Source: Pseudomonas gingeri (lineage in GTDB: Bacteria > Pseudomonadota > Gammaproteobacteria > Pseudomonadales > Pseudomonadaceae). Taken from it: a stretch of DNA of 64,000 bases. The number at the start of each line of letters is the position of its first letter. The first letter of the stretch is position 1. The DNA lies in NCBI RefSeq assembly GCF_013386165.1, contig NZ_JACAOS010000016.1:458051-522050 (forward strand), in the 5' to 3' direction. The notes beneath the pieces were generated by a model. The model was not told the origin of the DNA, did not search any database, and worked only from the letters and a program-made list of their open reading frames with translations. Positions 16,418-24,120 of the stretch are shown here, one piece after another. The position numbers and the translations under genes were made by a program.

Positions 16418-17390
16418 GCTTGCCTGTCGTGCCTGGCTACGTCCGTTGTTGTGTCTCGGGCTCTTGAGTCCGGCCAGCGCATTTGCCCTGACCTGCACCG
16501 TGCAGGGCACTGGCGCCACCCTCGTCAACGCCGACCTGGGCAGCACGGTCGCGATACCGGCTTCGTCGCCCAATGGCAGCGTGATCTGGCGCTCGGAACC
16601 GCTCAACCTGGCGATCGATTGCGTCAGGGACAACCCCCAGGGCGGCGACGAAGATGTGTTTATCTACCTCAACCCGGCCGGCCAGGTCATTGGCCAGGGC
16701 ATTCGTGCCGGCCTGACCCTTGACGGCGTCGATCATCGCCAGAGCAGCGGGCGCATCGCCACCGGGCGGAGGGTGCCGGGATGCCTCGCAGGGACATGTC
16801 CACCGCTGAGTTTCAATCTGGCCTTCTCGGTGTTTATCGAGAAATTCGGGCCGACGCCGCCTTCGGGAGTGGCCAGCAACCTGCTGGACTATCGCTTGTT
16901 CCAGTTGGACGGGAGCGCGGGTGCGGGGGCGGGTGGGCGCTCGCTCAACTATGTGATCAATAACCTGGCCGGCCTGCGCTTCGTCGCCTGTGACGCCGAG
17001 TTGCAGGTGATTCCCGAGACCGTCGATTTCGGCCGGGTCGCCATTGAGCGGGTGGTCATGGGCCAGGTCGCCGCGCGCCGGCCGTTTGCCCTGCACACCA
17101 GTCGCACCTGTGACACCGCGTTCAGCCTGGACGCGCGCTTGAAACCGGTGGCCGGCAGTGTCTCCGGGGATTTGCTGATTCCCCAGGGCAATGACGGTGT
17201 GGGCATCCGGGTTGTCCGGGCGGACGGTGGCATGGGCGTTCCCTACAACCGCTCCTTTCACCTGGCGGACCTGCTGGGTGAGACCCGGGCAGCCATGGCT
17301 CGTTTCGACGCCGAACTGGTGTGGAACAGTGACCGGCCCAAGGCCGGGCCGTTTTCGGCCGGGGTGGTGATCGATTTGTTTTATAAATGA
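16410..17390 (+). CDS. Fimbrial tip adhesin / minor pilin
   Basis: 326 residues: signal peptide (about 1-28, LLSPASAFA), an N-terminal domain of about 170 residues beginning LTCTVQGTGATL that would bind the receptor, and a C-terminal pilin domain (about 190-326). The pilin domain has a Cys pair (VACDAE, SRTCDTAF) and ends GVVIDLFYK, the chaperone-recognition strand. Two-domain build, low similarity to simple pilins and last place in the cluster argue for the tip adhesin. GAAGG lies 9-13 bases before ATG 16410, and the start overlaps the second chaperone. The ligand is unknown. Confidence 0.85.
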   Translation: MTKLACRAWLRPLLCLGLLSPASAFALTCTVQGTGATLVNADLGSTVAIPASSPNGSVIWRSEPLNLAIDCVRDNPQGGDEDVFIYLNPAGQVIGQGIRAGLTLDGVDHRQSSGRIATGRRVPGCLAGTCPPLSFNLAFSVFIEKFGPTPPSGVASNLLDYRLFQLDGSAGAGAGGRSLNYVINNLAGLRFVACDAELQVIPETVDFGRVAIERVVMGQVAARRPFALHTSRTCDTAFSLDARLKPVAGSVSGDLLIPQGNDGVGIRVVRADGGMGVPYNRSFHLADLLGETRAAMARFDAELVWNSDRPKAGPFSAGVVIDLFYK

Positions 17391-17477
17391 CGGTTGGCGG
17401 CGGCGCGGGCAGGGTGCTCGCAGGTATACTGCGATCTTTCGGTTCGACCTGATCCGTCCCGCCCTTTCGGAGCTTCC

Positions 17478-17720
17478 ATGACTTCCCCTGAACAACCGTC
17501 CGTTTCCGCCAACCCGGGTGAAGAGCCTGTGGTCGAGGCTGAACTCGCGGTCGGCGAAAAGCCCGCCGTCCCGGCCTTCAGCTTTCCGTTCAAACCCGCT
17601 GAATTCGCCGCGGCGAAAAAGGCCGGCCAGACCTGGTACCAGAAAGGTGGCAAGGACGGGCATCACGAGAGACCGGGCCGCGCGCCGAATGGCACCCGTC
17701 GGTCGATGGGCAAGCGCTGA
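17478..17720 (+). CDS. Small conserved-looking protein, unknown function
   Basis: 80 residues, start at ATG 17478 with CGGAGC 5-10 bases upstream. The first half is acidic and proline-rich (EEPVVEAELAVGEKP). The second half is basic with aromatic residues (FPFKPAEFAAAKKAGQTWYQKGGKDGHH) and ends GRAPNGTRRSMGKR. No signal peptide or TM helix. I have a vague memory of similar small Pseudomonas proteins ending NGTRRAMG but no known function. It is probably a stand-alone gene: 87 bases separate it from the adhesin and 229 from the next gene. Confidence 0.7.
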   Translation: MTSPEQPSVSANPGEEPVVEAELAVGEKPAVPAFSFPFKPAEFAAAKKAGQTWYQKGGKDGHHERPGRAPNGTRRSMGKR

Positions 17721-17730
17721 GCCAGGGAAC

Positions 17731-17764
17731 CCTGTGGGAGTGCAGCTTGCCCGCGAAGGCTGGT
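17731..17764. repeat. Single REP-like element
   Basis: CCTGTGGGAGTGCAGCTTGC followed by CCGCGAAGG resembles one arm of the GTGGGAGC..GCTTGC..GCGAAGG family. No inverted partner lies within 150 bases, so it is a solitary or decayed REP. Confidence 0.65.
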
Positions 17765-17949
17765 GGCTGAGCCAGGCAAGACTCAGGGGTTGATTGTCGT
17801 CAAGTTGGCGTCAAAAAACAGGGGAATGTCTCTGAATTGTCAGGGTCATGGCTAAATGCCAAGATCATGAGCTGGATCAGTATTTTGCTTTTCCGTGCGC
17901 TTAGAGTCGACGCCCTGTCGACTCCTCCCACTCTCTGAGCGCGCTTTCC

Positions 17950-19533
17950 ATGAAGATCAATCTCCCGATTACCGGGCGAAATCTAGACGTCGCCTTTGAC
18001 GCCAATATCCTTTCGACCACCGATCTGGACAGCACGATTACCTACGCCAATCCTGATTTCATCAGGATCAGCGGCTACAGCCGCGAGGAGTTGCTGGGTT
18101 CGCCGCACAACCTGTTACGCCATCCGGACATGCCCGCGCAGGCGTTCGCGCACATGTGGCAAACCCTCAAGGCTGGGCGCTCGTGGATGGGGCTGGTGAA
18201 AAATCGCTGCAAGAATGGCGATCACTACTGGGTCAGTGCCTACGCCACACCGGTGACCCGCGACGGCCAGACGGTGGAGTATCAGTCGGTGCGGACCCGG
18301 CCCGACGCGGCGCAGGTCGAGGCCGCCGAGCGCTGGTACGGCTGGTTGCGCAGCGGGCGTTTGCCCTGGCGCCAGCGCCTGCCAAGCCTGGGTTTGCACA
18401 ACCGACTCTGGGCTCAGGCCAGCGCGGCCTTTGCCATTGTCCTGGCGCTGGGGCATGGCTATGCCGGGTTGCCGCTGGCGGTGGAACTGGGGCTCTGGGC
18501 CCTGGGCAGCGTGCTGGTCGGTGCGTTGACCCACTGGGCGCTGCGGCCATTTGCCGAACTGACGGCGCGCGCCCGGAAGATCGCCGACAACCCCTTGAGC
18601 CAGGCGATCTACACCGGCCGTAGTGATGAGTTCGGCCAGATCGGTTTTGCCCTGAATATGCTGGAGGCCCAGGTCGGTGCGGTGGCAGGGCGTATTGGCG
18701 ATGCTTCGTTGCGCTTGTCCGGACATGCCCAGGCGCTGGTCCGGCATATTCAAAGCAGCCATGGCAGCACCCTGGATCAACAGGCCGAAACCGACCAGGT
18801 GGCGGCGGCCATTCAGCAGATGAGTGCCAGCGTGGCCCAGGTTGCGAGCAATGCCCAGCAAGCCTCCGAAGTAGCCGAACAGGTGGGCAGCGAAACCCGC
18901 GAAGGCCATCAACTGGTGGGGGAAAGCCGCAGCGCGGTGTTGCGCCTGGCCAATGAGCTGACGCGAGCGACCGAGGTGATCCTGCACCTGGAAAGCCACA
19001 GCACCGAGATCTCCACGGTGTTGGAGGTGATCCGTGGGATCGCCGACCAGACCAACTTGCTGGCGCTCAATGCCGCCATCGAGGCCGCCCGTGCCGGGGA
19101 ACAGGGCCGCGGTTTCGCGGTGGTGGCCGACGAAGTACGCGGGCTGGCCCAACGCACGCAGCAGTCGACCAACGAAATCCAGCGCATGATCAGCAATCTG
19201 CAGGACGGTGCGCGCAATGCGGTCGAGGTGATGCAGCACAGCAGCCAGCAGGCCGAGGACAGCGTGCAACAGGTCCAGCAGGCGGCCGATGCCCTGGCGG
19301 GGATCAGCCAGCGGGTCAGCCGGATTACCGCGATGAGCCAGCAGATCGCTTCGGCGGTGGAGGAGCAGAGCACGGTCAGCGAGGACATCAACCGCAATAT
19401 TGTCAGCATCCGCAATGCCTGCGAAGCGCTGGTCACTGTCGGCCAGCAGAGTCATCACAGTTCGGGCGATGTGGCGGGGCTGGCGGACGACCTGCGCTCA
19501 CTGGCCCAGGAGTTCTGGCGCAAGCGCTGTTGA
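17950..19533 (+). CDS. aer: Aer-like aerotaxis/energy-taxis receptor (PAS methyl-accepting protein)
   Basis: Cytoplasmic-sensing chemoreceptor of 527 residues. An N-terminal PAS domain (about 10-120: TTDLDSTITYANPDFIRISGYSREEL) is the FAD-binding type in Aer, with HPDMP and KNRCKNGDHYWV. A short hydrophobic segment (about 155-200) anchors it with no periplasmic sensor domain. A HAMP-like linker and signalling domain follow (about 270-527), including EVIRGIADQTNLLALNAAIEAARAG. It signals redox or oxygen state to CheA/CheW. Together with cheV at 21393 it places part of the chemotaxis network here. The symbol rests on architecture; FAD binding is inferred. Confidence 0.85.
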   Translation: MKINLPITGRNLDVAFDANILSTTDLDSTITYANPDFIRISGYSREELLGSPHNLLRHPDMPAQAFAHMWQTLKAGRSWMGLVKNRCKNGDHYWVSAYATPVTRDGQTVEYQSVRTRPDAAQVEAAERWYGWLRSGRLPWRQRLPSLGLHNRLWAQASAAFAIVLALGHGYAGLPLAVELGLWALGSVLVGALTHWALRPFAELTARARKIADNPLSQAIYTGRSDEFGQIGFALNMLEAQVGAVAGRIGDASLRLSGHAQALVRHIQSSHGSTLDQQAETDQVAAAIQQMSASVAQVASNAQQASEVAEQVGSETREGHQLVGESRSAVLRLANELTRATEVILHLESHSTEISTVLEVIRGIADQTNLLALNAAIEAARAGEQGRGFAVVADEVRGLAQRTQQSTNEIQRMISNLQDGARNAVEVMQHSSQQAEDSVQQVQQAADALAGISQRVSRITAMSQQIASAVEEQSTVSEDINRNIVSIRNACEALVTVGQQSHHSSGDVAGLADDLRSLAQEFWRKRC

Positions 19534-19560
19534 AGGTAGATACCGTCATCCCCAACCACC

Positions 19561-19662
19561 CTGTAGGAGCGAGCTTGCTCGCGATGGACGTTAACGATAA
19601 CGCGGGGCATCTGGAACACCGCGGCGCCCTTGCGTTTATCGCGAGCAAGCTCGCTCCTACAG
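19561..19662. repeat. REPIN (paired inverted REP elements)
   Basis: Left arm CTGTAGGAGCGAGCTTGCTC and right arm GAGCAAGCTCGCTCCTACAG are inverted, separated by about 60 bases. It lies between aer and a convergent gene and could form a long hairpin limiting read-through from both sides. Confidence 0.93.
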
Positions 19663-19688
19663 GGGGCGGGGTTTGTTTCAGAGAGGGC

Positions 19689-20441
19689 TCAAGTCGGCTG
19701 CAAGGCGATAAAGGCATAGGTGGTCGCCGCTTCGCTCACCACTCGGGCCCCTTGCGCCTGCAACTGCCCGGCGATGGCCGGGCCCGAGACATGAAAGCTC
19801 CACTCGCTCGCCGCCGGCCAGTGCGTCAACGCCTGCACCTGGTCAATCGCCGTGGCGAATGCCGACATCAGCGGCAGGTAAGCGGTAAAACCATCACCCT
19901 TGAGCGCCGTGGTGTGAATCCCCAGGCGCGCGCAGATCACTTCCTTGGCCTGGATATCATCGCGGTCGGCCTGGCGCGAGGCTTCGATCAGCCGCACCAG
20001 TTCCGGGTCCTGCAATTGCTCGCCGACGATCAGCAACGGCTGGGTGTCCAACCAGGATTCCGGTGGGCAATCCTTGGCTTCGGGGCGTAGCGGAATATGC
20101 GGATTGATTTCCATCGGGTAGATCCGGCACACCAGTGGCCGCCGTTGGTAGATCCGGCAGAGCTGGTCCTCGTCAAGATTCCGGCAGGGCCCTACGTTGT
20201 AGGCGGCAAAGGTGATGGCGACGCGGGCTTCGGCGTGACCGCTGGGCACGCCCCAGGAACGGCGCAGCACATGATCGCGTTGCTGTTCCGGCTGGCCCAG
20301 GCCATCGGCCAGAAAAGCTTCGACCAGAACGATCACCTGGCCGCCGTCCGCCGCCCACTGCCGGGCCTCGGTCAGGGTCAGGGGAACATGGTGATCGGTA
20401 CAGCATTTACCGCAACCGACGCAGGAAAAGTGGGTGCTCAT
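19689..20441 (-). CDS. YkgJ-family cysteine-cluster protein
   Basis: 250 residues with the defining N-terminal cluster FSCVGCGKCCTDHHVPLT (CxxCxxCC) and further cysteines in VGPCRNL, QLCRIY and LVCRIYPMEIN. The family (UPF0153/YkgJ, CxxCxxCC) is thought to bind zinc or an iron-sulfur cluster; no reaction has been established. No signal peptide, so cytoplasmic. A monocistronic gene facing aer across a REPIN. The C-terminal 100 residues carry no motif I recognise. Confidence 0.85.
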   Translation of the reverse strand: MSTHFSCVGCGKCCTDHHVPLTLTEARQWAADGGQVIVLVEAFLADGLGQPEQQRDHVLRRSWGVPSGHAEARVAITFAAYNVGPCRNLDEDQLCRIYQRRPLVCRIYPMEINPHIPLRPEAKDCPPESWLDTQPLLIVGEQLQDPELVRLIEASRQADRDDIQAKEVICARLGIHTTALKGDGFTAYLPLMSAFATAIDQVQALTHWPAASEWSFHVSGPAIAGQLQAQGARVVSEAATTYAFIALQPT

Positions 20442-20538
20442 GGGTGAATCGACCGAAGGACAAGGGCTGGGACGGTGACGTAATTCCGTTTTGTTTCGCC
20501 GTACGAGCTTGGGTCAAAGCAAGTTATGCGCCAGCCAC

Positions 20539-20862
20539 TCAGTTGCTGCGGGCGGGCATGACCGAGTCCCATTCGGTGACGACGGCGGTCTTGGTCTTCT
20601 TGTTGTACAGGCACAATTCGGTACCCGGCTGATTCTTCATGTGCGCCTGTGGATAGCGTCCGTGCAGAAGCAGGGCGGTGTAGCCGACCTTGTCGTCGAA
20701 TTGCGCGGGGTTGCCCACGGGTTTTACGCTTTTCAGTTTGCTGGCCTTGGTGCAGCTGGCAACCACGGCCTTGCGGTAACTCGCCCAGGCGTCGGGGCTG
20801 GCGGCCTGGGCCTGGCTGGCCAGGGTAATGAGGCTGATGAAGAGCAGGGTGGCGGCTTTCAT
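20539..20862 (-). CDS. Small secreted protein, unknown function
   Basis: 107 residues with a clear signal peptide (1-20, TLLFISLITLASQAQA) and an excellent ribosome site GGAAGGAGA before ATG 20862. The mature part begins ASPDAWASYRKAVVASCTKASKL. It has two Cys (ASCTKAS and ELCLYNKK) that could pair, and a pattern GNPAQFDDKVGYTALLLHG. Periplasmic location is inferred. I do not recognise the family. The in-frame extension upstream overlaps the GNAT gene on the same strand and is not needed. Read in the same direction as the GNAT and cheV genes, 37 bases after the GNAT stop. Confidence 0.8.
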   Translation of the reverse strand: MKAATLLFISLITLASQAQAASPDAWASYRKAVVASCTKASKLKSVKPVGNPAQFDDKVGYTALLLHGRYPQAHMKNQPGTELCLYNKKTKTAVVTEWDSVMPARSN

Positions 20863-20899
20863 GACAGGTCTCCTTCCAGGGGTGGCGGGCAAGGGACGA

Positions 20900-21391
20900 T
20901 TATGCCTGAGCCGGGCTGACTTCATAACGTTCGATAAAACGCATGCCGGCACGCTCGTAGAGGCGCCGGGCAGTGGAATTGTTCTCCATGACCTTGAGGT
21001 CGACGAAGGCTTCGCCGCGGCTGGCGAATACCTTGAACGCCTGTTGCAGCAAGGCCTGGCCCAGGCCTTGGGCACGGCGCCGTGGATGCACCACGAGGTC
21101 CTTGATATAGGCGCTGGTCCAGCACAGGGCAACACCCGCCACGCCCTGCTCGTCGAGAGCGACCAGGCACAGTGAAGTGTCGAACTCGGCATCGCTGGTG
21201 AAGCGTTGGCACCACTCGGAGAACTCTTCGACACTGCCGCCGCCACCCCGGTAACCGCGCTTGAGCAAGGCATGCACCGGCTCCATCAGCTCTGCGCGCA
21301 ATACGCCGACGCGAATACCGGCGGGCCAATGGGGAATGTCCAGCAAGTCGTCAAGGTCCTTGCGCAGCAACTGGCAGTGACGGTCGGGCAT
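20900..21391 (-). CDS. GNAT-family N-acetyltransferase
   Basis: 163 residues. The acetyl-CoA site is seen as IKDLVVHPRRRAQGLGQALL (motif V/I-x-P-x-xR-x-x-G-x-G/A), followed by VDLKVMENNSTARRLYERAGM, the usual beta5-alpha4 end of GNAT enzymes. The N-terminal half (about 1-75) is substrate-specific. Substrate unknown. The start lies one base after the cheV stop region (cheV ends at 21393), suggesting cotranscription with cheV, though a functional link is not evident. Confidence 0.85.
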   Translation of the reverse strand: MPDRHCQLLRKDLDDLLDIPHWPAGIRVGVLRAELMEPVHALLKRGYRGGGGSVEEFSEWCQRFTSDAEFDTSLCLVALDEQGVAGVALCWTSAYIKDLVVHPRRRAQGLGQALLQQAFKVFASRGEAFVDLKVMENNSTARRLYERAGMRFIERYEVSPAQA

Positions 21392-21392
21392 T

Positions 21393-22295
21393 TCAGATCC
21401 CTTGTTCCGCGACGGTCCGGGCGGCCTGGATCAGGCAGCGGGTCAGTTCCGGCGAGGAGAACTTGGTCAGCACCGCATTGGCCCCGGCCAGTCGTGCCTT
21501 TTCACTGTTCATCGCGCTGTCCAGCGAGGTGTGCAGGAGGATATAGAGGTCCTGGAAGTCCGGGGTCTCACGGACCGTGCGGGTGAAGGCGTAGCCGTCC
21601 ATCTCGGACATCTCGATGTCGGAAACCACCACGTTGATCTGCTCGGCGGTGCCTTGCAGGTCGAGCAGGCAACCGATGGCATCCTTGGCGCTGCGGGCTG
21701 TGTGGCAGGTCAGGCCGAGGGTGCGCAGGGTGAGCACCGATTGCTGCAGGGCCACCTGGCTATCGTCGACCACCAGGATGCGTGCATGGCCGAGGATTTC
21801 CGCTTCCTCCATGGTCAGTTCGCTGGGCGTGACTTCAATTTGCGTCGGCGAGATGCCGTGGATGACCTTCTCGATATCCAGCACCTGGACCAGGGTCCCG
21901 TCGACCTGGGTCACTCCGGTGATAAAGGCCTTGGGCCCGCCGGAACCGTACGGCGGCGGGCGGATATCGGTGGTCAGGCAATGGACGATCTTGCTCACGG
22001 CCTGAACATGCAGGCCCTGTTTGGAGCGGCTGACATCGGTGACGATCAGGCAACCGCCGTCCGGGTCCACCAGCGGGCGTTCGCCGATGGCGCGGCTCAG
22101 GTCGATCACCGACAGCGAGGCGCCGCGCAGCGTGGCGATGCCTTTGACGTGGGGATGGGACTCCGGCAGCTTGGTCAGCGGCGGGCAGGGAATGATTTCA
22201 CTGACTTTCAGCAGGTTGATCGCCATCAGCTTGCCGCTGCGCAAGGTAAAAAGCAGAAGGGACAGCGAGTCTGCGCGGGCTTTGTTGGAGGACAT
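21393..22295 (-). CDS. cheV: Chemotaxis coupling protein CheV (CheW-receiver fusion)
   Basis: 300 residues: a CheW-like coupling domain (about 10-165, LLFTLRSGKLMAINLLKVSEII..LRGASLSVIDLSRAIG) followed by a receiver domain (about 172-295, ARILVVDDSQVALQQS..VVSDIEMSEMDGYAF, phospho-acceptor Asp in SDIEM). Couples chemoreceptors to CheA and adjusts signalling through its receiver. The final conserved Lys is in VLTKFSSPE. Its neighbourhood (Aer upstream on the other strand) supports chemotaxis. Start at ATG 22295; AAGGTTTTT lies just upstream, a moderate ribosome site. Confidence 0.92.
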   Translation of the reverse strand: MSSNKARADSLSLLLFTLRSGKLMAINLLKVSEIIPCPPLTKLPESHPHVKGIATLRGASLSVIDLSRAIGERPLVDPDGGCLIVTDVSRSKQGLHVQAVSKIVHCLTTDIRPPPYGSGGPKAFITGVTQVDGTLVQVLDIEKVIHGISPTQIEVTPSELTMEEAEILGHARILVVDDSQVALQQSVLTLRTLGLTCHTARSAKDAIGCLLDLQGTAEQINVVVSDIEMSEMDGYAFTRTVRETPDFQDLYILLHTSLDSAMNSEKARLAGANAVLTKFSSPELTRCLIQAARTVAEQGI

Positions 22296-22415
22296 AAAAA
22301 CCTTCTGTGGAAAAAGGTGGTTCAGGACAGATTAACCCTGAACGGCTATCGATGACGGGTTATCGACCCGATGGGGGCCGGCTTTAGGTGTAATACACAA
22401 CTCCCCGTTAAGTGT

Positions 22416-23966
22416 TTACTTCAAGCCGAGGCGTTTGGCCATCCGTCCCAGGTTGGCCCGGTCCAGGCCCAGCTCCCGGGCAGCGCTCGCCCAATTGTGC
22501 TGGTGTCGCTCCAGGCATTCGCTGATCAGTTGCCGCTGGTAGTTTTCCGTGGCCTGGCGCAGATCGACGCCGCTCTCGAGCGGCGGCGGGGTCGGGGAGG
22601 GTATTTCCGGGGCCTCGGGGGGGGTCGTTGGCAAGTCGAGGTCGGCCGCGCTCAGGCTGAGGATCTTCGGCCGCTCGTGGTAATTGCCCAGGGCCTTCAA
22701 GGCGCTGCGCCCGATCAGGTGCTCCAGTTCGCGGACATTCCCCGGCCAGTGGTAAGCCAGCAACGCCGCCTGTGCATCCGGGCCCAGGCGCAAGCTGCCC
22801 AGGCCGAGGCGCGAGCGGTTCTGTTCCAGAAAAAAACCGCTCAGGAGCAAGACATCGCGGCCGCGCTCGCGCAGGGCCGGGACTTGCAGCGGATAGACAC
22901 TCAGGCGGTGGTAGAAGTCGGCCCGATAGCGCCCGCTGCGCACTTCTTCGGCGAGGTCGCGGTTGGTGGCGGCGATCAGCCGCACATCCACCCGATGTTC
23001 GCGGTCCGAGCCGAGGCGCTGTAGCTGGCCGCTTTGCAGCACCCGGAGCAATTTGGCCTGGACGCTCAGCGACAGTTCGCCGACCTCATCGAGAAACAGC
23101 GTACCGCCGTTGGCCAGTTCGAACTTGCCGCGGCGATCGCTGACGGCTCCGGTGAAGGCGCCGCGCACATGGCCGAACAGTTCGCTTTCTACCAGGGTGT
23201 CCGGCAGGGCGGCGCAGTTGAGGCTGATGATGGGTTTTTCCGCACGCGGCGACGCGGCATGGATCGCCTGGGCCACCAGTTCCTTGCCGACCCCGGTTTC
23301 TCCGGTGATCAGTACCGTCAGGTCGCTGCCACCCACCAGCTTGATCTCTTCCACCAGGCGCTTGTGGGCTTTGCCCTGGCCAATCATTTCGCGATTCTGC
23401 GGGCCATTGGCCTGGCGATACAGCTCGGCGCGCTGGTGCTCGTCCTCCGCGCGCAAGGCCAGGCGTTCGATCCTTTCGGCGGCGTTCACCGTGGCCGCCG
23501 CCAGGCTGGCAAAGGCCTGCAGGGCATCGAGCTCGATCCGTTCGAAGCGCTGCGGGTCGAGGGCGTCGAGGGTCAACAGGCCCCAGGGGTGTTCGTCGAT
23601 AAACAGTGGGCAACCCAGGCAGTCATGGACCTCCAGATGCTCGGTCAAGCCTTCCACCAGGCCGTCGTAAGGGTCCGGCAGGTCGGTGCCACTGTCGAAA
23701 CGGGTCGGTCCGTGGCTGCCGAGCAGGATCTGGAAGCGCGGATGCTCGCTGACCTTGAAGCGCCGCCCGAGGGTGTCGGGGCTCAGGCCATCGACGGCCA
23801 AGGGCACCAGCCACTCGCCGTCCAGGCGCAGCAATGCGGCGGCATCACAGGGCAGCAGGGCGCGCATGGCTTCGAGCAGGCGCCGATAACGTTCGCTTTC
23901 GGGCAGCTCCCTTGAGAGATCCGAAACCAGTGGCAGCAGGGTGGTCAGCAGGAGTTTTGCAGTCAT
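22416..23966 (-). CDS. norR: Nitric-oxide-responsive sigma-54 activator NorR
   Basis: 516 residues in three domains. The N-terminal GAF domain (about 20-170) has the residues that hold the mononuclear iron sensing NO in E. coli NorR, in LPDPYDGLVEG, VHDCLGCPLF and LLTLDALDP. An AAA+ domain (about 190-420) has Walker A GETGVGKE, the sigma-54-contacting GAFTGA loop and Walker B GGTLFLDEVGEL. A Fis-type helix-turn-helix ends the protein (NWASAARELGLDRANL). It is divergent from hmp; three GTC-N5-GAC sites lie between, one overlapping its own ATG. CGGAG 8-12 bases before the ATG supports the start. Confidence 0.94.
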   Translation of the reverse strand: MTAKLLLTTLLPLVSDLSRELPESERYRRLLEAMRALLPCDAAALLRLDGEWLVPLAVDGLSPDTLGRRFKVSEHPRFQILLGSHGPTRFDSGTDLPDPYDGLVEGLTEHLEVHDCLGCPLFIDEHPWGLLTLDALDPQRFERIELDALQAFASLAAATVNAAERIERLALRAEDEHQRAELYRQANGPQNREMIGQGKAHKRLVEEIKLVGGSDLTVLITGETGVGKELVAQAIHAASPRAEKPIISLNCAALPDTLVESELFGHVRGAFTGAVSDRRGKFELANGGTLFLDEVGELSLSVQAKLLRVLQSGQLQRLGSDREHRVDVRLIAATNRDLAEEVRSGRYRADFYHRLSVYPLQVPALRERGRDVLLLSGFFLEQNRSRLGLGSLRLGPDAQAALLAYHWPGNVRELEHLIGRSALKALGNYHERPKILSLSAADLDLPTTPPEAPEIPSPTPPPLESGVDLRQATENYQRQLISECLERHQHNWASAARELGLDRANLGRMAKRLGLK

Positions 23967-23972
23967 ATTGAC
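23962..23972. promoter_or_regulatory. NorR binding site 1 (overlaps norR start codon)
   Basis: GTCATATTGAC matches the NorR core GT-N7-AC and the fuller palindrome GTC-N5-GAC. It covers the norR start codon (23964-23966), so bound NorR could repress its own gene. Confidence 0.8.
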
Positions 23973-23981
23973 TCCGGTGGT

Positions 23982-23992
23982 GTCGAATTGAC
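23982..23992. promoter_or_regulatory. NorR binding site 2
   Basis: GTCGAATTGAC fits GT-N7-AC and GTC-N5-GAC. Its first base is 20 bases after that of site 1, about two helical turns, so both lie on the same face of the DNA. Confidence 0.8.
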
Positions 23993-24007
23993 TATAAAGT
24001 GCTTGTT

Positions 24008-24018
24008 GTCTTTATGAC
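24008..24018. promoter_or_regulatory. NorR binding site 3
   Basis: GTCTTTATGAC fits GT-N7-AC and GTC-N5-GAC, 26 bases on from site 2. Three sites upstream of a sigma-54 promoter is the arrangement known for E. coli norVW. Confidence 0.8.
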
Positions 24019-24029
24019 TAATAATATTT

Positions 24030-24042
24030 TAAATAATTGATT
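24030..24042 (-). promoter_or_regulatory. IHF binding site
   Basis: TAAATAATTGATT is a full match to the IHF consensus read on the minus strand (YAA-N4-TTGATW). It lies between the NorR sites and the -24 element, where a bend would bring the NorR hexamer to sigma-54 polymerase. Confidence 0.7.
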
Positions 24043-24058
24043 TATAAGGATTTTAATC

Positions 24059-24075
24059 TTGGCATGAAGTGTGAT
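24059..24075 (+). promoter_or_regulatory. Sigma-54 (-24/-12) promoter of hmp
   Basis: TTGGCATGAAGTGTGAT contains a perfect -24 block (TTGGCA). The -12 block is TGA rather than the consensus TGC. Location about 46-62 bases before the hmp ATG and downstream of NorR and IHF sites supports the call despite the imperfect -12. Confidence 0.65.
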
Positions 24076-24120
24076 GAGTAAAGGTTAATTCAGATAAGCC
24101 TCACCCTCAGGAGTTGACCC

